NCBI RefSeq assembly: GCF_007197885.1
Contig: NZ_VKKG01000004.1
Coordinates: 310,001 to 374,000, forward strand
From: Tessaracoccus rhinocerotis
GTDB lineage: Bacteria; Actinomycetota; Actinomycetes; Propionibacteriales; Propionibacteriaceae
Length of the DNA stretch: 64,000 nt
Direction of reading: 5' to 3'
Part shown: piece after piece, positions 39,447 to 47,272 of the stretch
Layout of the letters: each line of letters opens with the position of its first letter
Numbering within the stretch: the first letter of the stretch is position 1
The notes under the pieces: generated by a model
Told to the model about the DNA's origin: nothing
What the model saw: only the letters and a program-made list of their open reading frames with translations
Database searches by the model: none
Made by a program: the position numbers and the translations under genes

Positions 39447-40304
39447 GTGGACCTGTTGCTGGTCGTACTGGGGCTGCTGGTCGTGGCGGCGGTGCTGGTC
39501 GACATGTTCCAGACGCTGCTGTACCCCAGCGGCGACGGCTGGTTGAGTTCCCCGTTGATGGGGCTGCTCTGGAAGCTCTCCCGACGGCTCCGGCACCCGT
39601 TGGGGACCGCCACGGGCACCGTCGCGATGGTCACGGTCATCCTGACATGGGTGGCGCTCCAAGTGCTGGGGTGGGCGCTGGTGTACTTCCCCTACGTGCC
39701 GGACGGATTCAGCTACAGCCCGGGAATCGTCCCCGCCGGCTACCCCGACTTCGCCGAGGCGCTCTACCTCTCCCTGGTCGCGATCGGGACGCTGGGTCTG
39801 GGTGACGTCGTCGGGGTCGGGCCCTGGTTGCGGTTCGCCCTGCCACTGCAGGCCCTCACGGGTTTCGCGCTGCTCACGGCGGCGCTGACCTGGTTCTCAC
39901 AGATCGAGGGCCCGCTGCTGCGTCGTCGCGGGTTGGCGAGCGAACTGCGGTCCCTCGGTGAGACCAGCGCGCACCTGGTCCGGTGGGACCCGGCCTCGAC
40001 CACCGGGATCCTGCATGGCCTGGTGCAGCAGGTCGTTGCCGTCCGGATCGACTTCGAGCAGCACTCGGAGCAGTTCTACTTCCCGGAGACCGATCCTGAC
40101 GTCTCGCTGGGCAGGCAGCTCGGCCATGCGGTGGCCCTGCGCGATGCGGCGCTGGCGTCCGCCGACGTCACGGTCCACGACGCGGGCGCCCGGCTCGGGG
40201 TGGCGCTCGGGGAACTGGCCGCGAGCCTCTCTGAGCAGTTCCTCCACACCGACGGTTCGGTGGCCGAGACGCTGGCCGCCTATCGGGCGGAGCATGCGAT
40301 CTGA
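39447..40304 (+). CDS. Potassium-channel-like membrane protein (Ion_trans_2)
   Basis: This 285-aa protein has an N-terminal helix (1-22) and two further helices flanking a pore loop (about 50-75 and 125-150). The selectivity-filter-like TLGLGD is at 115-120, with Leu where most potassium channels have Tyr or Phe. A cytoplasmic alpha-helical domain of about 135 residues lacks RCK/TrkA features. GTG 39447 follows GGAAGGAG. It could be a two-pore-segment potassium channel with an unusual filter. It is convergent with the AraC-type gene. Confidence 0.75.
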   Translation: MDLLLVVLGLLVVAAVLVDMFQTLLYPSGDGWLSSPLMGLLWKLSRRLRHPLGTATGTVAMVTVILTWVALQVLGWALVYFPYVPDGFSYSPGIVPAGYPDFAEALYLSLVAIGTLGLGDVVGVGPWLRFALPLQALTGFALLTAALTWFSQIEGPLLRRRGLASELRSLGETSAHLVRWDPASTTGILHGLVQQVVAVRIDFEQHSEQFYFPETDPDVSLGRQLGHAVALRDAALASADVTVHDAGARLGVALGELAASLSEQFLHTDGSVAETLAAYRAEHAI

Positions 40305-40313
40305 CGTCGATCC

Positions 40314-41132
40314 TCAAGACTCTCGCGGTGAGGTGGGTTCCCCACCCCGGCGCGCGTCGCTGCGATAGTCGCGCGGGGTGAGGCCCAGCACCCGGCGGAA
40401 GTCCGACGTCAGGTGCGCATGGTCCGCGTAGCCGAGGGTGGCCGCGATCTGGGCCACCGTCGCCCCCGGGTCCTCCCGGAGGTGCTGCGCAGCCTCCTGC
40501 AGGCGGTAGCGCCGGATGATGGCGAGGGGTGGCACTCCGATGAACCGGTCCGCGAGCCGCTGGATGCTCCGCACTGACAGGTGGAGTCGTTCGGCGAGTT
40601 GTTCGACGCGCACCAGGTCGCGGTCCTCGCGGACGACGTCCTCCAGCCGGTTGGCGGTCAGTGCCGCTTCGGTGGGCTCCGCGGCGGTCGCCAGCAGCCA
40701 GTTCGTCCAGGCGGTGACGGCCCGGTCCCGCGCGGCGTCCTCGTCGGGGCCGGCCATCGCATCGGTGACGGACAGCAGGAGGCCAGGCGCCTCCCAGGGA
40801 GCCTCGGTGTCGACCAGTTCCGACGGCGTCACACCGAGCGCTGCGACGCCTGCCGGCCGCAGCAGGGCGCCCACCGCCCAGCCCTCGCCGACGAGGTCCC
40901 GGTGCGAGATCCGGGTGGTGGGGCCGGAGATGGCCACGCCGTCGGGCTCGACGGTCAGGTTCGAAGCCGGGAACGTGAGGACCCCCTGCCGGGACGTCCG
41001 CCCCGGTGCCAGCCGCCAGCGCGGGATCCAGAACCACCGCACCAGGTGCGCCACCGGTTCGGGGGCGGGCAGGCGGTGGAAGCTGGGCAGGCGGGTGGGG
41101 TAGAGGATGCCTCCGCCCTGGTCCGTGTCCAA
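40314..41132 (-). CDS. AraC-family transcriptional regulator
   Basis: This 272-aa regulator has an N-terminal beta-rich sensing domain (about 10-150) of the DUF6597 type. A C-terminal AraC double HTH follows (about 165-255; LAERLHLSVRSIQRLADRFIGVPPLAIIRRYRLQEAA, then IAATLGYADHAHLTSDFRRVLGLTPRDYR). The TTG 41132 start has GGAGG 6 nt upstream. It is divergent from the VOC gene, 64 nt apart, a frequent pairing that suggests it controls that gene. Confidence 0.9.
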   Translation of the reverse strand: MDTDQGGGILYPTRLPSFHRLPAPEPVAHLVRWFWIPRWRLAPGRTSRQGVLTFPASNLTVEPDGVAISGPTTRISHRDLVGEGWAVGALLRPAGVAALGVTPSELVDTEAPWEAPGLLLSVTDAMAGPDEDAARDRAVTAWTNWLLATAAEPTEAALTANRLEDVVREDRDLVRVEQLAERLHLSVRSIQRLADRFIGVPPLAIIRRYRLQEAAQHLREDPGATVAQIAATLGYADHAHLTSDFRRVLGLTPRDYRSDARRGGEPTSPRES

Positions 41133-41183
41133 TCTGGCCTCCGGTTGTCGCGAATCTCCAAGTCACCAGCAAGGGCGTCGCCG

Positions 41184-41189
41184 TAGCGT
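41184..41189 (+). promoter_or_regulatory. -10 box of the VOC gene, leaderless start
   Basis: TAGCGT with 7 nt to ATG 41197. Confidence 0.55.
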
Positions 41190-41196
41190 CGCCTGT

Positions 41197-41703
41197 ATGA
41201 ATGACACCACGAATCCCCGACAGGGAGTCACCGGCGAGCACACGACCAACGGCATCCCGCACGGCTCCACCAGTCTGACGCCGTTCCTGGCCGTCGCCCG
41301 GGCGACGGAGGCCATCGAGTTCTACCGCGACGTGTTCGGCGCCCGCGTCGTCGACGTCACAGAGATGGGCGGCAAGGTGGTCCACGCCGTCCTGGACTTC
41401 GGCAACGGCCAGCTCCAGCTCGGAGAGCCGAACCCGGACTTCGGGCTGGTCCCTATGCCCGAGGGCGACGACGACTGCTACTCCATGGGCCTCTACCTGG
41501 CCGACGTGGACGCAACGCTCGAGCGCGCCGTCGGGGCCGGTGCGACGGTGCGCGAGCCCGTGTCCGACTTCGTCTCCGGCGACCGGTTCGCCTCCATCCG
41601 CGACCCGTTCGGCGTGCGCTGGTCGCTGATGTCGCGGGTGGAGGACCTCTCGGAGGCCGAGAGTGCCCGCCGCGTCGCGGAATGGGCCGCGGCGCAGGGC
41701 TGA
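41197..41703 (+). CDS. VOC family (glyoxalase/bleomycin-resistance fold) protein
   Basis: This 168-aa protein has the paired beta-alpha-beta-beta-beta modules of the VOC superfamily (TPFLAVARATEAIEFYRDVFGA, then LYLADVDATLERAVGAGATV and FASIRDPFGVRWSLM). It resembles PhnB-like members. Metal ligands are not obvious, so an enzyme or binding role cannot be chosen. It is divergent from an AraC regulator and followed by a strong hairpin. Confidence 0.82.
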   Translation: MNDTTNPRQGVTGEHTTNGIPHGSTSLTPFLAVARATEAIEFYRDVFGARVVDVTEMGGKVVHAVLDFGNGQLQLGEPNPDFGLVPMPEGDDDCYSMGLYLADVDATLERAVGAGATVREPVSDFVSGDRFASIRDPFGVRWSLMSRVEDLSEAESARRVAEWAAAQG

Positions 41704-41715
41704 GCTTCGAGCCCT

Positions 41716-41791
41716 GGTGACCACAGTGAGCGACACGCCGCGTCCAGGTTCTGGAGAGCCCGGGCCCGGCGTGCCGCTCACGCAGGTCACC
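41716..41791. terminator. Large imperfect hairpin between VOC and lacI-type genes
   Basis: Two 25-nt arms (41716-41740 and 41767-41791) pair at 21 of 25 positions around a 26-nt loop. It starts 13 nt after the VOC stop. There is no U tract. It could be a factor-independent terminator of actinobacterial type, or a small palindromic repeat element. Confidence 0.6.
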
Positions 41792-41858
41792 ACGACCCCG
41801 GCAGGCCCGGCAGGCGCCCTTGTTGACACGCTCCCGCCCCTACTGGTGCCATGAACGC

Positions 41859-42932
41859 ATGCCCAGCCAGCCCGGACGCCGCGTGCGGGCCGCCGACGTC
41901 GCGGCCGCGGCGGGGGTCTCGCCCACTGCCGTCTCGTTCGTGCTCAACGGCCGCGACGGCGGCAACATCGCGCCCGAGACCAGGAACCGGATCCTGAAGG
42001 AGGCGGCGCGGCTCGGCTACGAACCGCACCACGTCGCCCGCTCGCTTCGCAGTCGGACCACGCACTCGTTGGGCCTGGTGACCGACGCCGTCGCATCCTC
42101 CCCGTTCGGCGGTCGGCTGCTGGCCGCCGCCTCCGAGCGCGCGGAGGCCAACGGCTACATCATGCTCGTCATGGACCTCCACTCCCGCGAGGACAGGGAG
42201 GTCTCCGCCATCCACGAACTCGAGCGACGCCAGGTGGACGCGATCATCTACGTCAGCATGGGCTTCCGCGTCCTCGACGTCGCCCCGAAAACGCGTCTCC
42301 CGCTGGTGCTCGCCAACTGCACCACCGGCCGCGACGACGAGCTCAGCGTCTACCCCGACGACGCCCTGGGCGCCACCCGTGCCATCGACCACCTCGCCGG
42401 CCTGGGCCACCGAAGAATCACCATGCTGTCGGGGATCTGGGAACCGGGCAGCGACCGCGAGGACCCGGGAAACATCTCCGGTCCGATCCGCCGCGACGCG
42501 TTCCTCAAGCGGGCGGGGGAGTTGGGGGTCGAGGCCGCGGTGCTGGAGAGCGAGTGGGGCATCGACGACGGCTACCATGCGGCCATGAAGGTGCTGGACG
42601 TGCCGGCCGAGGTGCGGCCGACGGCACTGTTCGCCGTCACCGACCGCGCCGCCCTCGGGGCGATGCTGGCCGCCGCCCGCCTCGGCCTCTCCGTCCCGGA
42701 GGACCTCTCGCTCGTCGGGTTCGATGACGAGGAGCGGCTCGCGGAACGGGCCGTCCCACCGCTGACCACCATCGCCCTGCCGCACGTCCGGATGGGCGAC
42801 GAGGCGGTGGCGATGGCACTGGCCGCGCGGGCCGGGGAGCACATCGAGGACCGCCGCCGCTGCCTCCCGTGTGAGCTTCTGGTGCGCGAGTCCACGGCGC
42901 CGCCGGCGTCCGTGCCAACCCGAACCAAGTAA
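41859..42932 (+). CDS. LacI-family transcriptional repressor
   Basis: This 357-aa regulator has an N-terminal LacI HTH (RAADVAAAAGVSPTAVSFVLNG, residues 7-28, with hinge VARSLRSRTTHSLGLV) and a periplasmic-binding-protein-like sugar domain. The sugar domain ends in PEDLSLVGFDDEERLAERAVPPLTTI. ATG 41859 puts the HTH at the usual place; the frame is open upstream without homology. TTGACA at 41823-41828 may be its -35. It likely represses the adjacent sugar importer through the palindrome at 42986-43003. Confidence 0.93.
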   Translation: MPSQPGRRVRAADVAAAAGVSPTAVSFVLNGRDGGNIAPETRNRILKEAARLGYEPHHVARSLRSRTTHSLGLVTDAVASSPFGGRLLAAASERAEANGYIMLVMDLHSREDREVSAIHELERRQVDAIIYVSMGFRVLDVAPKTRLPLVLANCTTGRDDELSVYPDDALGATRAIDHLAGLGHRRITMLSGIWEPGSDREDPGNISGPIRRDAFLKRAGELGVEAAVLESEWGIDDGYHAAMKVLDVPAEVRPTALFAVTDRAALGAMLAAARLGLSVPEDLSLVGFDDEERLAERAVPPLTTIALPHVRMGDEAVAMALAARAGEHIEDRRRCLPCELLVRESTAPPASVPTRTK

Positions 42933-42947
42933 TTTCCGCAGACCTGT

Positions 42948-42976
42948 TGACATCCCCTTGGGTCGAGGCGCATGCT
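42948..42976 (+). promoter_or_regulatory. Promoter of the sugar ABC/GH32-like operon
   Basis: TTGACA (42948-42953), a 17-nt spacer and CATGCT (42971-42976). The predicted transcription start, near 42983, lies at the edge of the LacI-type palindrome. Confidence 0.6.
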
Positions 42977-42985
42977 GGGATCCTC

Positions 42986-43003
42986 ACCTAAATCGAATTA
43001 GGT
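42986..43003. promoter_or_regulatory. LacI-type operator
   Basis: ACCTAAATCGAATTAGGT is an 18-bp palindrome, perfect except for the symmetric A/A pair beside the central TCGA. It sits just downstream of the promoter and between the repressor gene and the binding-protein gene. Confidence 0.7.
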
Positions 43004-43055
43004 AACTTCGATCCCGGCCACCAACGGAGGCGGCCGAACTGGAAGGAGCACTGCA

Positions 43056-44345
43056 ATGAAGCAAGGTAGAGCACTCGCGGCCCTGGCGGTCGTGTCCGCC
43101 CTCGCCGTGACGGGTTGCGCCCGGGCGGGCGAGGACCCCAACGGCGACGGTGGGGACGGACCCGCCCAGGTCACCCTCTGGACCCACTCCGCCGGCAACC
43201 CGGCCGAGCTCGAGGTCTACAACCAGATCATCTCCGACTTCAACGGCTCCCAGGACGACTACGAGGTCGTCTCCGAGTCGTTCCCGCAGGGCGCCTACAA
43301 CGACGCCATCGTCGCGGCCGCCGCCTCCGGCGACCTGCCGTGCCTGCTGGACATGGACGGCCCGATCGTCCCGAACTGGGCGTGGGCGGGCTACATCCAG
43401 CCGCTGGGGATCTCGTCGGAGATCACCGACTCCCTGCTGCCGACCGCCGTCGGCATGTGGGACGACGAGGTCTACTCCGCCGGCTACTGGGACGCCGCGC
43501 TGGCGATCTTCGCCCGGCAGTCGGTGCTCGAGGCCAACGACATCCGCATCCCCACCGTCGACGAGCCGTGGACCGGTGAGGAGTTCGACGCCGCTCTGCG
43601 CACGCTGCAGGGCGCCGGCTACGAGACCGCGATCGACATCGGCGCCGAGGACGTCGGCGAGTGGTGGCCCTACGCCTACTCGCCGTTCCTGCAGAGCTTC
43701 GGTGGCGACCTGATCGACCGCGACACCTACCTCAGCGCCGACGGCGTGCTCAACGGCCCGGAGGCCGTGGCGTTCGGCGAGTGGTTCCAGGGCCTCTTCG
43801 CGGACGGGCTGGCCGGCATCGACGGCACCGTCGGCAACGAGGAGTTCAACCGCGACGAGGTGGGCCTCAGCTACACCGGCGTCTGGAACGCGCTGGGATC
43901 GATCGAGGCAGTGGGCGACGACCTGCTGATCCTGCCGCCGCCGGACTTCGGCAACGGTCCCAAGATCGGCGGCGGCTCCTGGCAGTGGGGCATCGCGGCC
44001 GACTGCTCGGGTCCCGAGCTCGACGGGGCCCGCGCCTACCTCGAGTTCTCCTTCGACGCGGAGTACATCGCGGCGTTCGCGGACAAGCAGATCGTCATCC
44101 CCGCCACGGAGGAGGCCACCGAGCTCAGCGAGTATTTCGGCGAGGACGGCCAGCTGCGCCCGTTCACGGAGCTGACCCAGTTCGCGGTGCTCCGCCCCGA
44201 GACCCCCGCCTACGCGGTCATCTCCACCACCTTCGAGCGGGCGGCCAAGGACATCATGAACGGCGCTGACGTCCAGGAGAGCCTCGACCAGGCAGTCGCG
44301 GACATCGACGCCGACATCGAGAACAACGACGGCTACGGGTTCTGA
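43056..44345 (+). CDS. Sugar ABC transporter substrate-binding lipoprotein
   Basis: This 429-aa extracytoplasmic solute-binding protein (family 1, MalE/UgpB-like) has a lipoprotein signal with lipobox AVTGC (Cys about 24). The mature region begins VTLWTHSAGNPAELEVYNQI. GAYNDAIVAAAASGDLPCLLDMDGP and a GSWQWGIAADC block follow. GGAAGGAG precedes ATG 43056. It is the first gene of a LacI-controlled operon with two permeases and a GH32-like hydrolase. No ATPase gene is in the operon, so it probably uses a shared MsiK-type ATPase encoded elsewhere. Confidence 0.92.
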   Translation: MKQGRALAALAVVSALAVTGCARAGEDPNGDGGDGPAQVTLWTHSAGNPAELEVYNQIISDFNGSQDDYEVVSESFPQGAYNDAIVAAAASGDLPCLLDMDGPIVPNWAWAGYIQPLGISSEITDSLLPTAVGMWDDEVYSAGYWDAALAIFARQSVLEANDIRIPTVDEPWTGEEFDAALRTLQGAGYETAIDIGAEDVGEWWPYAYSPFLQSFGGDLIDRDTYLSADGVLNGPEAVAFGEWFQGLFADGLAGIDGTVGNEEFNRDEVGLSYTGVWNALGSIEAVGDDLLILPPPDFGNGPKIGGGSWQWGIAADCSGPELDGARAYLEFSFDAEYIAAFADKQIVIPATEEATELSEYFGEDGQLRPFTELTQFAVLRPETPAYAVISTTFERAAKDIMNGADVQESLDQAVADIDADIENNDGYGF

Positions 44346-44371
44346 GCCGCTCCACCCCTTCTGGAGGCATC

Positions 44372-45328
44372 ATGACCACCTCACTCAATGCCGGGCCGCC
44401 GTCCGCGGCCAACCCCACGGCGCCGGAACGGGCACCCGCCAAGCGGCGCCATGGCAAGCAACGGGGCCACTCCGTGGCCTACGCCATGGTGGCGCCGGCG
44501 GCCCTGCTCCTGGTGATGTTCCTGATCATCCCGGTGCTGCTGGCCTTCGGGCTGTCTTTCACCAACGCCCGCCTGATCTCGCCCAACCCGCCAAGGTTCG
44601 TCGGGCTGGACAACTTCATCCGCGCGTTCGTGGGGGACCCGACCTTCATCCGGTCCCTCATCAACACCTTCCTGTTCGCCGTCGTCGTCGTGCCCGTCCA
44701 GGCGGGCCTCGGGCTGGTGATGGCCGTCCTCGTGAACCAGAAGCTGCGGGGGACCACGTTCTTCCGGATCGTGTTCTTCATCCCCGTGGTGACGTCCATC
44801 GTCGTCGTGTCCATCCTGTGGCGCTTCATGTACCAGCCCGACGGCATCATCAACTCCTTCATCGACACCATCACCTTCGGTTCGTGGGAGGGGATCGCGT
44901 GGCTGAGCAACCCGTCGACCGCGCTGCCGGCAATCATCGTCCTTTCCATCTGGCAGGCGGTGGGCTTCCACATGATCATCTGGCTCTCGGGCCTGCAGAC
45001 CATCCCGGAGGAGCTCTACGAGGCCGCCCGGATGGACGGGGCAGGGCCGTGGCAGCAGTTCAAGAACGTCACGTGGCCGGGCCTGCGTCCGACCATGGTG
45101 TTCATCCTCGTGACGATCACCATCGCCGCGCTGGGGCTGTTCGTGCAGATCGACGTCATGACCCAGGGCGGCCCGCGCGACTCGACGACGACGCTGGTCT
45201 TCCACGCCGTGCGGCGAGGGTACCGGGAGCAGCAGACCGGCTACGGCGCCGCCATCTCGCTGATCTTCTTCGTGCTGGTGCTGGCGATCGCACTCATCCA
45301 GCGCTTCCTGACAAGGGACAAGGACTGA
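44372..45328 (+). CDS. Sugar ABC transporter permease (MalF/UgpA type)
   Basis: This 318-aa permease has six helices. The EAA loop is EELYEAARMDGAGPWQQFKNVTWP (about residue 213), which docks the ATPase. A positively charged N-terminus precedes helix 1. It begins 26 nt after the binding-protein gene and ends 1 nt before the next permease start. Confidence 0.94.
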   Translation: MTTSLNAGPPSAANPTAPERAPAKRRHGKQRGHSVAYAMVAPAALLLVMFLIIPVLLAFGLSFTNARLISPNPPRFVGLDNFIRAFVGDPTFIRSLINTFLFAVVVVPVQAGLGLVMAVLVNQKLRGTTFFRIVFFIPVVTSIVVVSILWRFMYQPDGIINSFIDTITFGSWEGIAWLSNPSTALPAIIVLSIWQAVGFHMIIWLSGLQTIPEELYEAARMDGAGPWQQFKNVTWPGLRPTMVFILVTITIAALGLFVQIDVMTQGGPRDSTTTLVFHAVRRGYREQQTGYGAAISLIFFVLVLAIALIQRFLTRDKD

Positions 45329-45329
45329 C

Positions 45330-46229
45330 ATGACCGACACCACCATCACCATGTCTCGCACCCGCAAGAGCCGCGCCAAGCTGCTCTACATCCCGATGAT
45401 CGTCCTCGCGCTCGTGTTCATGTTCCCGCTGGTGTTCATGTTCGTCTCGAGCCTCAAGCCTGACGCCCAGATCCTGGCCGACGTCGACTCCTTCCGGGCC
45501 TTCCTGCCCGTGGGTGACATCTCGCTGGCCAACTACACCGGCGTCTTCGAACGCGTCCCCTTCGCCCGGTTCCTGCTGAACTCGATCGTGGTGACGGTGC
45601 TCATCGTCGCTCTGGGGCTCGTGGTCAACTCGCTCGCCGGCTTCGCCCTCTCGCGGATGGAGTGGCGGGGCCGCAAGATCCTGCTGACCGTCATCATCGC
45701 CACCCTGATCGTGCCGTTCGAGACCATCGCGGTGCCGATGGTCTACTGGGTCAGCCTGCTGCCCACGCTCCTCGTCGAGGACGGGATGGTGAAGTACGAC
45801 ATCGGGATGCTCAACACCTACGAGGTGATGATCCTCCCCTTCATCGCGAACGCCTTCTCCATCTTCTTGTTCACGCAGTACTTCTCCACCATCCCCACCT
45901 CGCTGGACGAGGCGGCCCGGATCGACGGCGCCGGCTGGTTCTCGATCTACGCGCGCATCATCGCGCCACTGTCCGGACCGGCCTTCGCCACCGTCGCCAT
46001 CCTCACGTTCCTGCCCGCCTGGAACTCCTACCTGTGGCCGCTGATGGTGGTGCAGCAGGAGTCCCTCCGGCCGGTGATGGTGGGCATGCAGTACTTCTTC
46101 CAGCTCAACACCGCCTGGGGTGAGGTCATGGCCTACACCTCACTGATCACACTGCCAGTTCTGCTGATGTTCCTCGTGTTCCAGCGAGCGTTCGTCAGCT
46201 CCATCGCCGCCAGCGGCGTGAAGGGATAG
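45330..46229 (+). CDS. Sugar ABC transporter permease (MalG/UgpE type)
   Basis: This 299-aa permease has six helices with EAA loop TSLDEAARIDGAGWFSIYARII (about residue 190). It forms the heterodimer with the preceding permease. The gap to the next gene is only 4 nt, so transport and hydrolysis of the sugar are co-expressed. Confidence 0.94.
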   Translation: MTDTTITMSRTRKSRAKLLYIPMIVLALVFMFPLVFMFVSSLKPDAQILADVDSFRAFLPVGDISLANYTGVFERVPFARFLLNSIVVTVLIVALGLVVNSLAGFALSRMEWRGRKILLTVIIATLIVPFETIAVPMVYWVSLLPTLLVEDGMVKYDIGMLNTYEVMILPFIANAFSIFLFTQYFSTIPTSLDEAARIDGAGWFSIYARIIAPLSGPAFATVAILTFLPAWNSYLWPLMVVQQESLRPVMVGMQYFFQLNTAWGEVMAYTSLITLPVLLMFLVFQRAFVSSIAASGVKG

Positions 46230-46233
46230 ACAC

Positions 46234-47190
46234 ATGCTGAGACTTCCTGACCACTGGGTGTGGGACAGCTGGCCCGCAAGGGCCGACGACGGGAGCCACC
46301 ACCTGTTCTTCCTGCGCGCCTCCCGGGCGCTGCTCGACCCCGACAGGCGACACCTGCGCGCCTCCATCGGCCACGCCCGCTCCGCCGACCTGACGCACTG
46401 GGAACTCCTGCCCGACGCGCTGGTGGCCGCCGACTCACCGGCCTGGGACGACCGCGCCACCTGGACCGGTTCCGTGGTGCGGGGCGACGACGGCGTGTGG
46501 CGCCTGTTCTACACCGGGGTCTCCTGGGCCGACGACGGGCTGGTCCAGCGCGTCGGCGTGGCCCACTCCGAGGACATGGTGTCCTGGCACCGTCGCCCCG
46601 AGTCCCAGGTGGTCGAGGCCGATCCCCGCTGGTACGAGAAGCTCGCCAGCGGCGACTGGTTCGACGAGGCGTGGCGCGACCCGTGGGTGTTCCGCGGCGA
46701 GGACGGGCAGTGGCACATGCTCCTCACCGCCCGTGCCGCGGTCGGTGATCCGGCCACCCGGTCGGTGATCGGGCACGCCACCAGCCCCGACCTCGAGCAC
46801 TGGGAGGTGCAGCCGGCGCTGTCCGAGCCCGCGGGCTGGGGGCAGATGGAGGTGCCGCAGACCGTCGTGGTGGACGGCCAACCGTTCCTGCTGTTCTGCT
46901 GCTGGGACTCCCACCAGGGCGAGCAGCGGCAGCAGCAGGCCACGGGCGGCATGTGGTTCGCGCCCGGGGACTCGCTGCTGGGGCCGTGGGACTTCTCCGC
47001 CGCGGGCACCTTCGACCACCCCAGCCTGTACGCGGCCCGGCTGGTGGAGGCGACGCCTGGCCAGTGGGCGCTGGTCGGGTTCTCCGACAGGGTCGACGGC
47101 GAGTTCCGGGGCGAGATCCTGGATCCGCTGCCCGTGGTCCGGGTGGGCCGGCGGCTGCAGTTCGCGCAGGATCCGCCGGGCCGGGCGTGA
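46234..47190 (+). CDS. GH32-like (GH-J clan) beta-propeller glycoside hydrolase
   Basis: This 318-aa protein has a five-bladed beta-propeller pattern. Candidate catalytic residues are Asp11 in HWVWDSW (where classical GH32 has WMNDPNG), Asp149 in WRDPWVF (the RDP motif) and Glu206 in WGQMEVPQ (in place of EC). No signal peptide is seen, so it acts in the cytosol on imported sugar. Fructosides are the family's usual substrates, but the altered first motif makes GH43/GH68-like alternatives possible. It is the last gene of the LacI-controlled operon. Confidence 0.75.
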   Translation: MLRLPDHWVWDSWPARADDGSHHLFFLRASRALLDPDRRHLRASIGHARSADLTHWELLPDALVAADSPAWDDRATWTGSVVRGDDGVWRLFYTGVSWADDGLVQRVGVAHSEDMVSWHRRPESQVVEADPRWYEKLASGDWFDEAWRDPWVFRGEDGQWHMLLTARAAVGDPATRSVIGHATSPDLEHWEVQPALSEPAGWGQMEVPQTVVVDGQPFLLFCCWDSHQGEQRQQQATGGMWFAPGDSLLGPWDFSAAGTFDHPSLYAARLVEATPGQWALVGFSDRVDGEFRGEILDPLPVVRVGRRLQFAQDPPGRA

Positions 47191-47204
47191 GACGGAAATG
47201 ACGC

Positions 47205-47238
47205 GAGCCCCCGACCTGCGCGCGCAGGTCGGGGGCTC
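47205..47238. terminator. Bidirectional terminator between the GH32-like gene and amt
   Basis: A perfect 15-bp stem (GAGCCCCCGACCTGC at 47205-47219, complement at 47224-47238) with loop GCGC. It lies between convergent genes. Confidence 0.88.
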
Positions 47239-47272
47239 TGTCCTGTCCCTCGCGGGACCGGGTAGGTGGTGG

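Noticed and set aside
41820-41858. A longer LacI-type protein starting at TTG 41820
   Set aside because: It would add MLTRSRPYWCHER before the HTH, overlaps the TTGACA promoter element and is not family-like; ATG 41859 is better.
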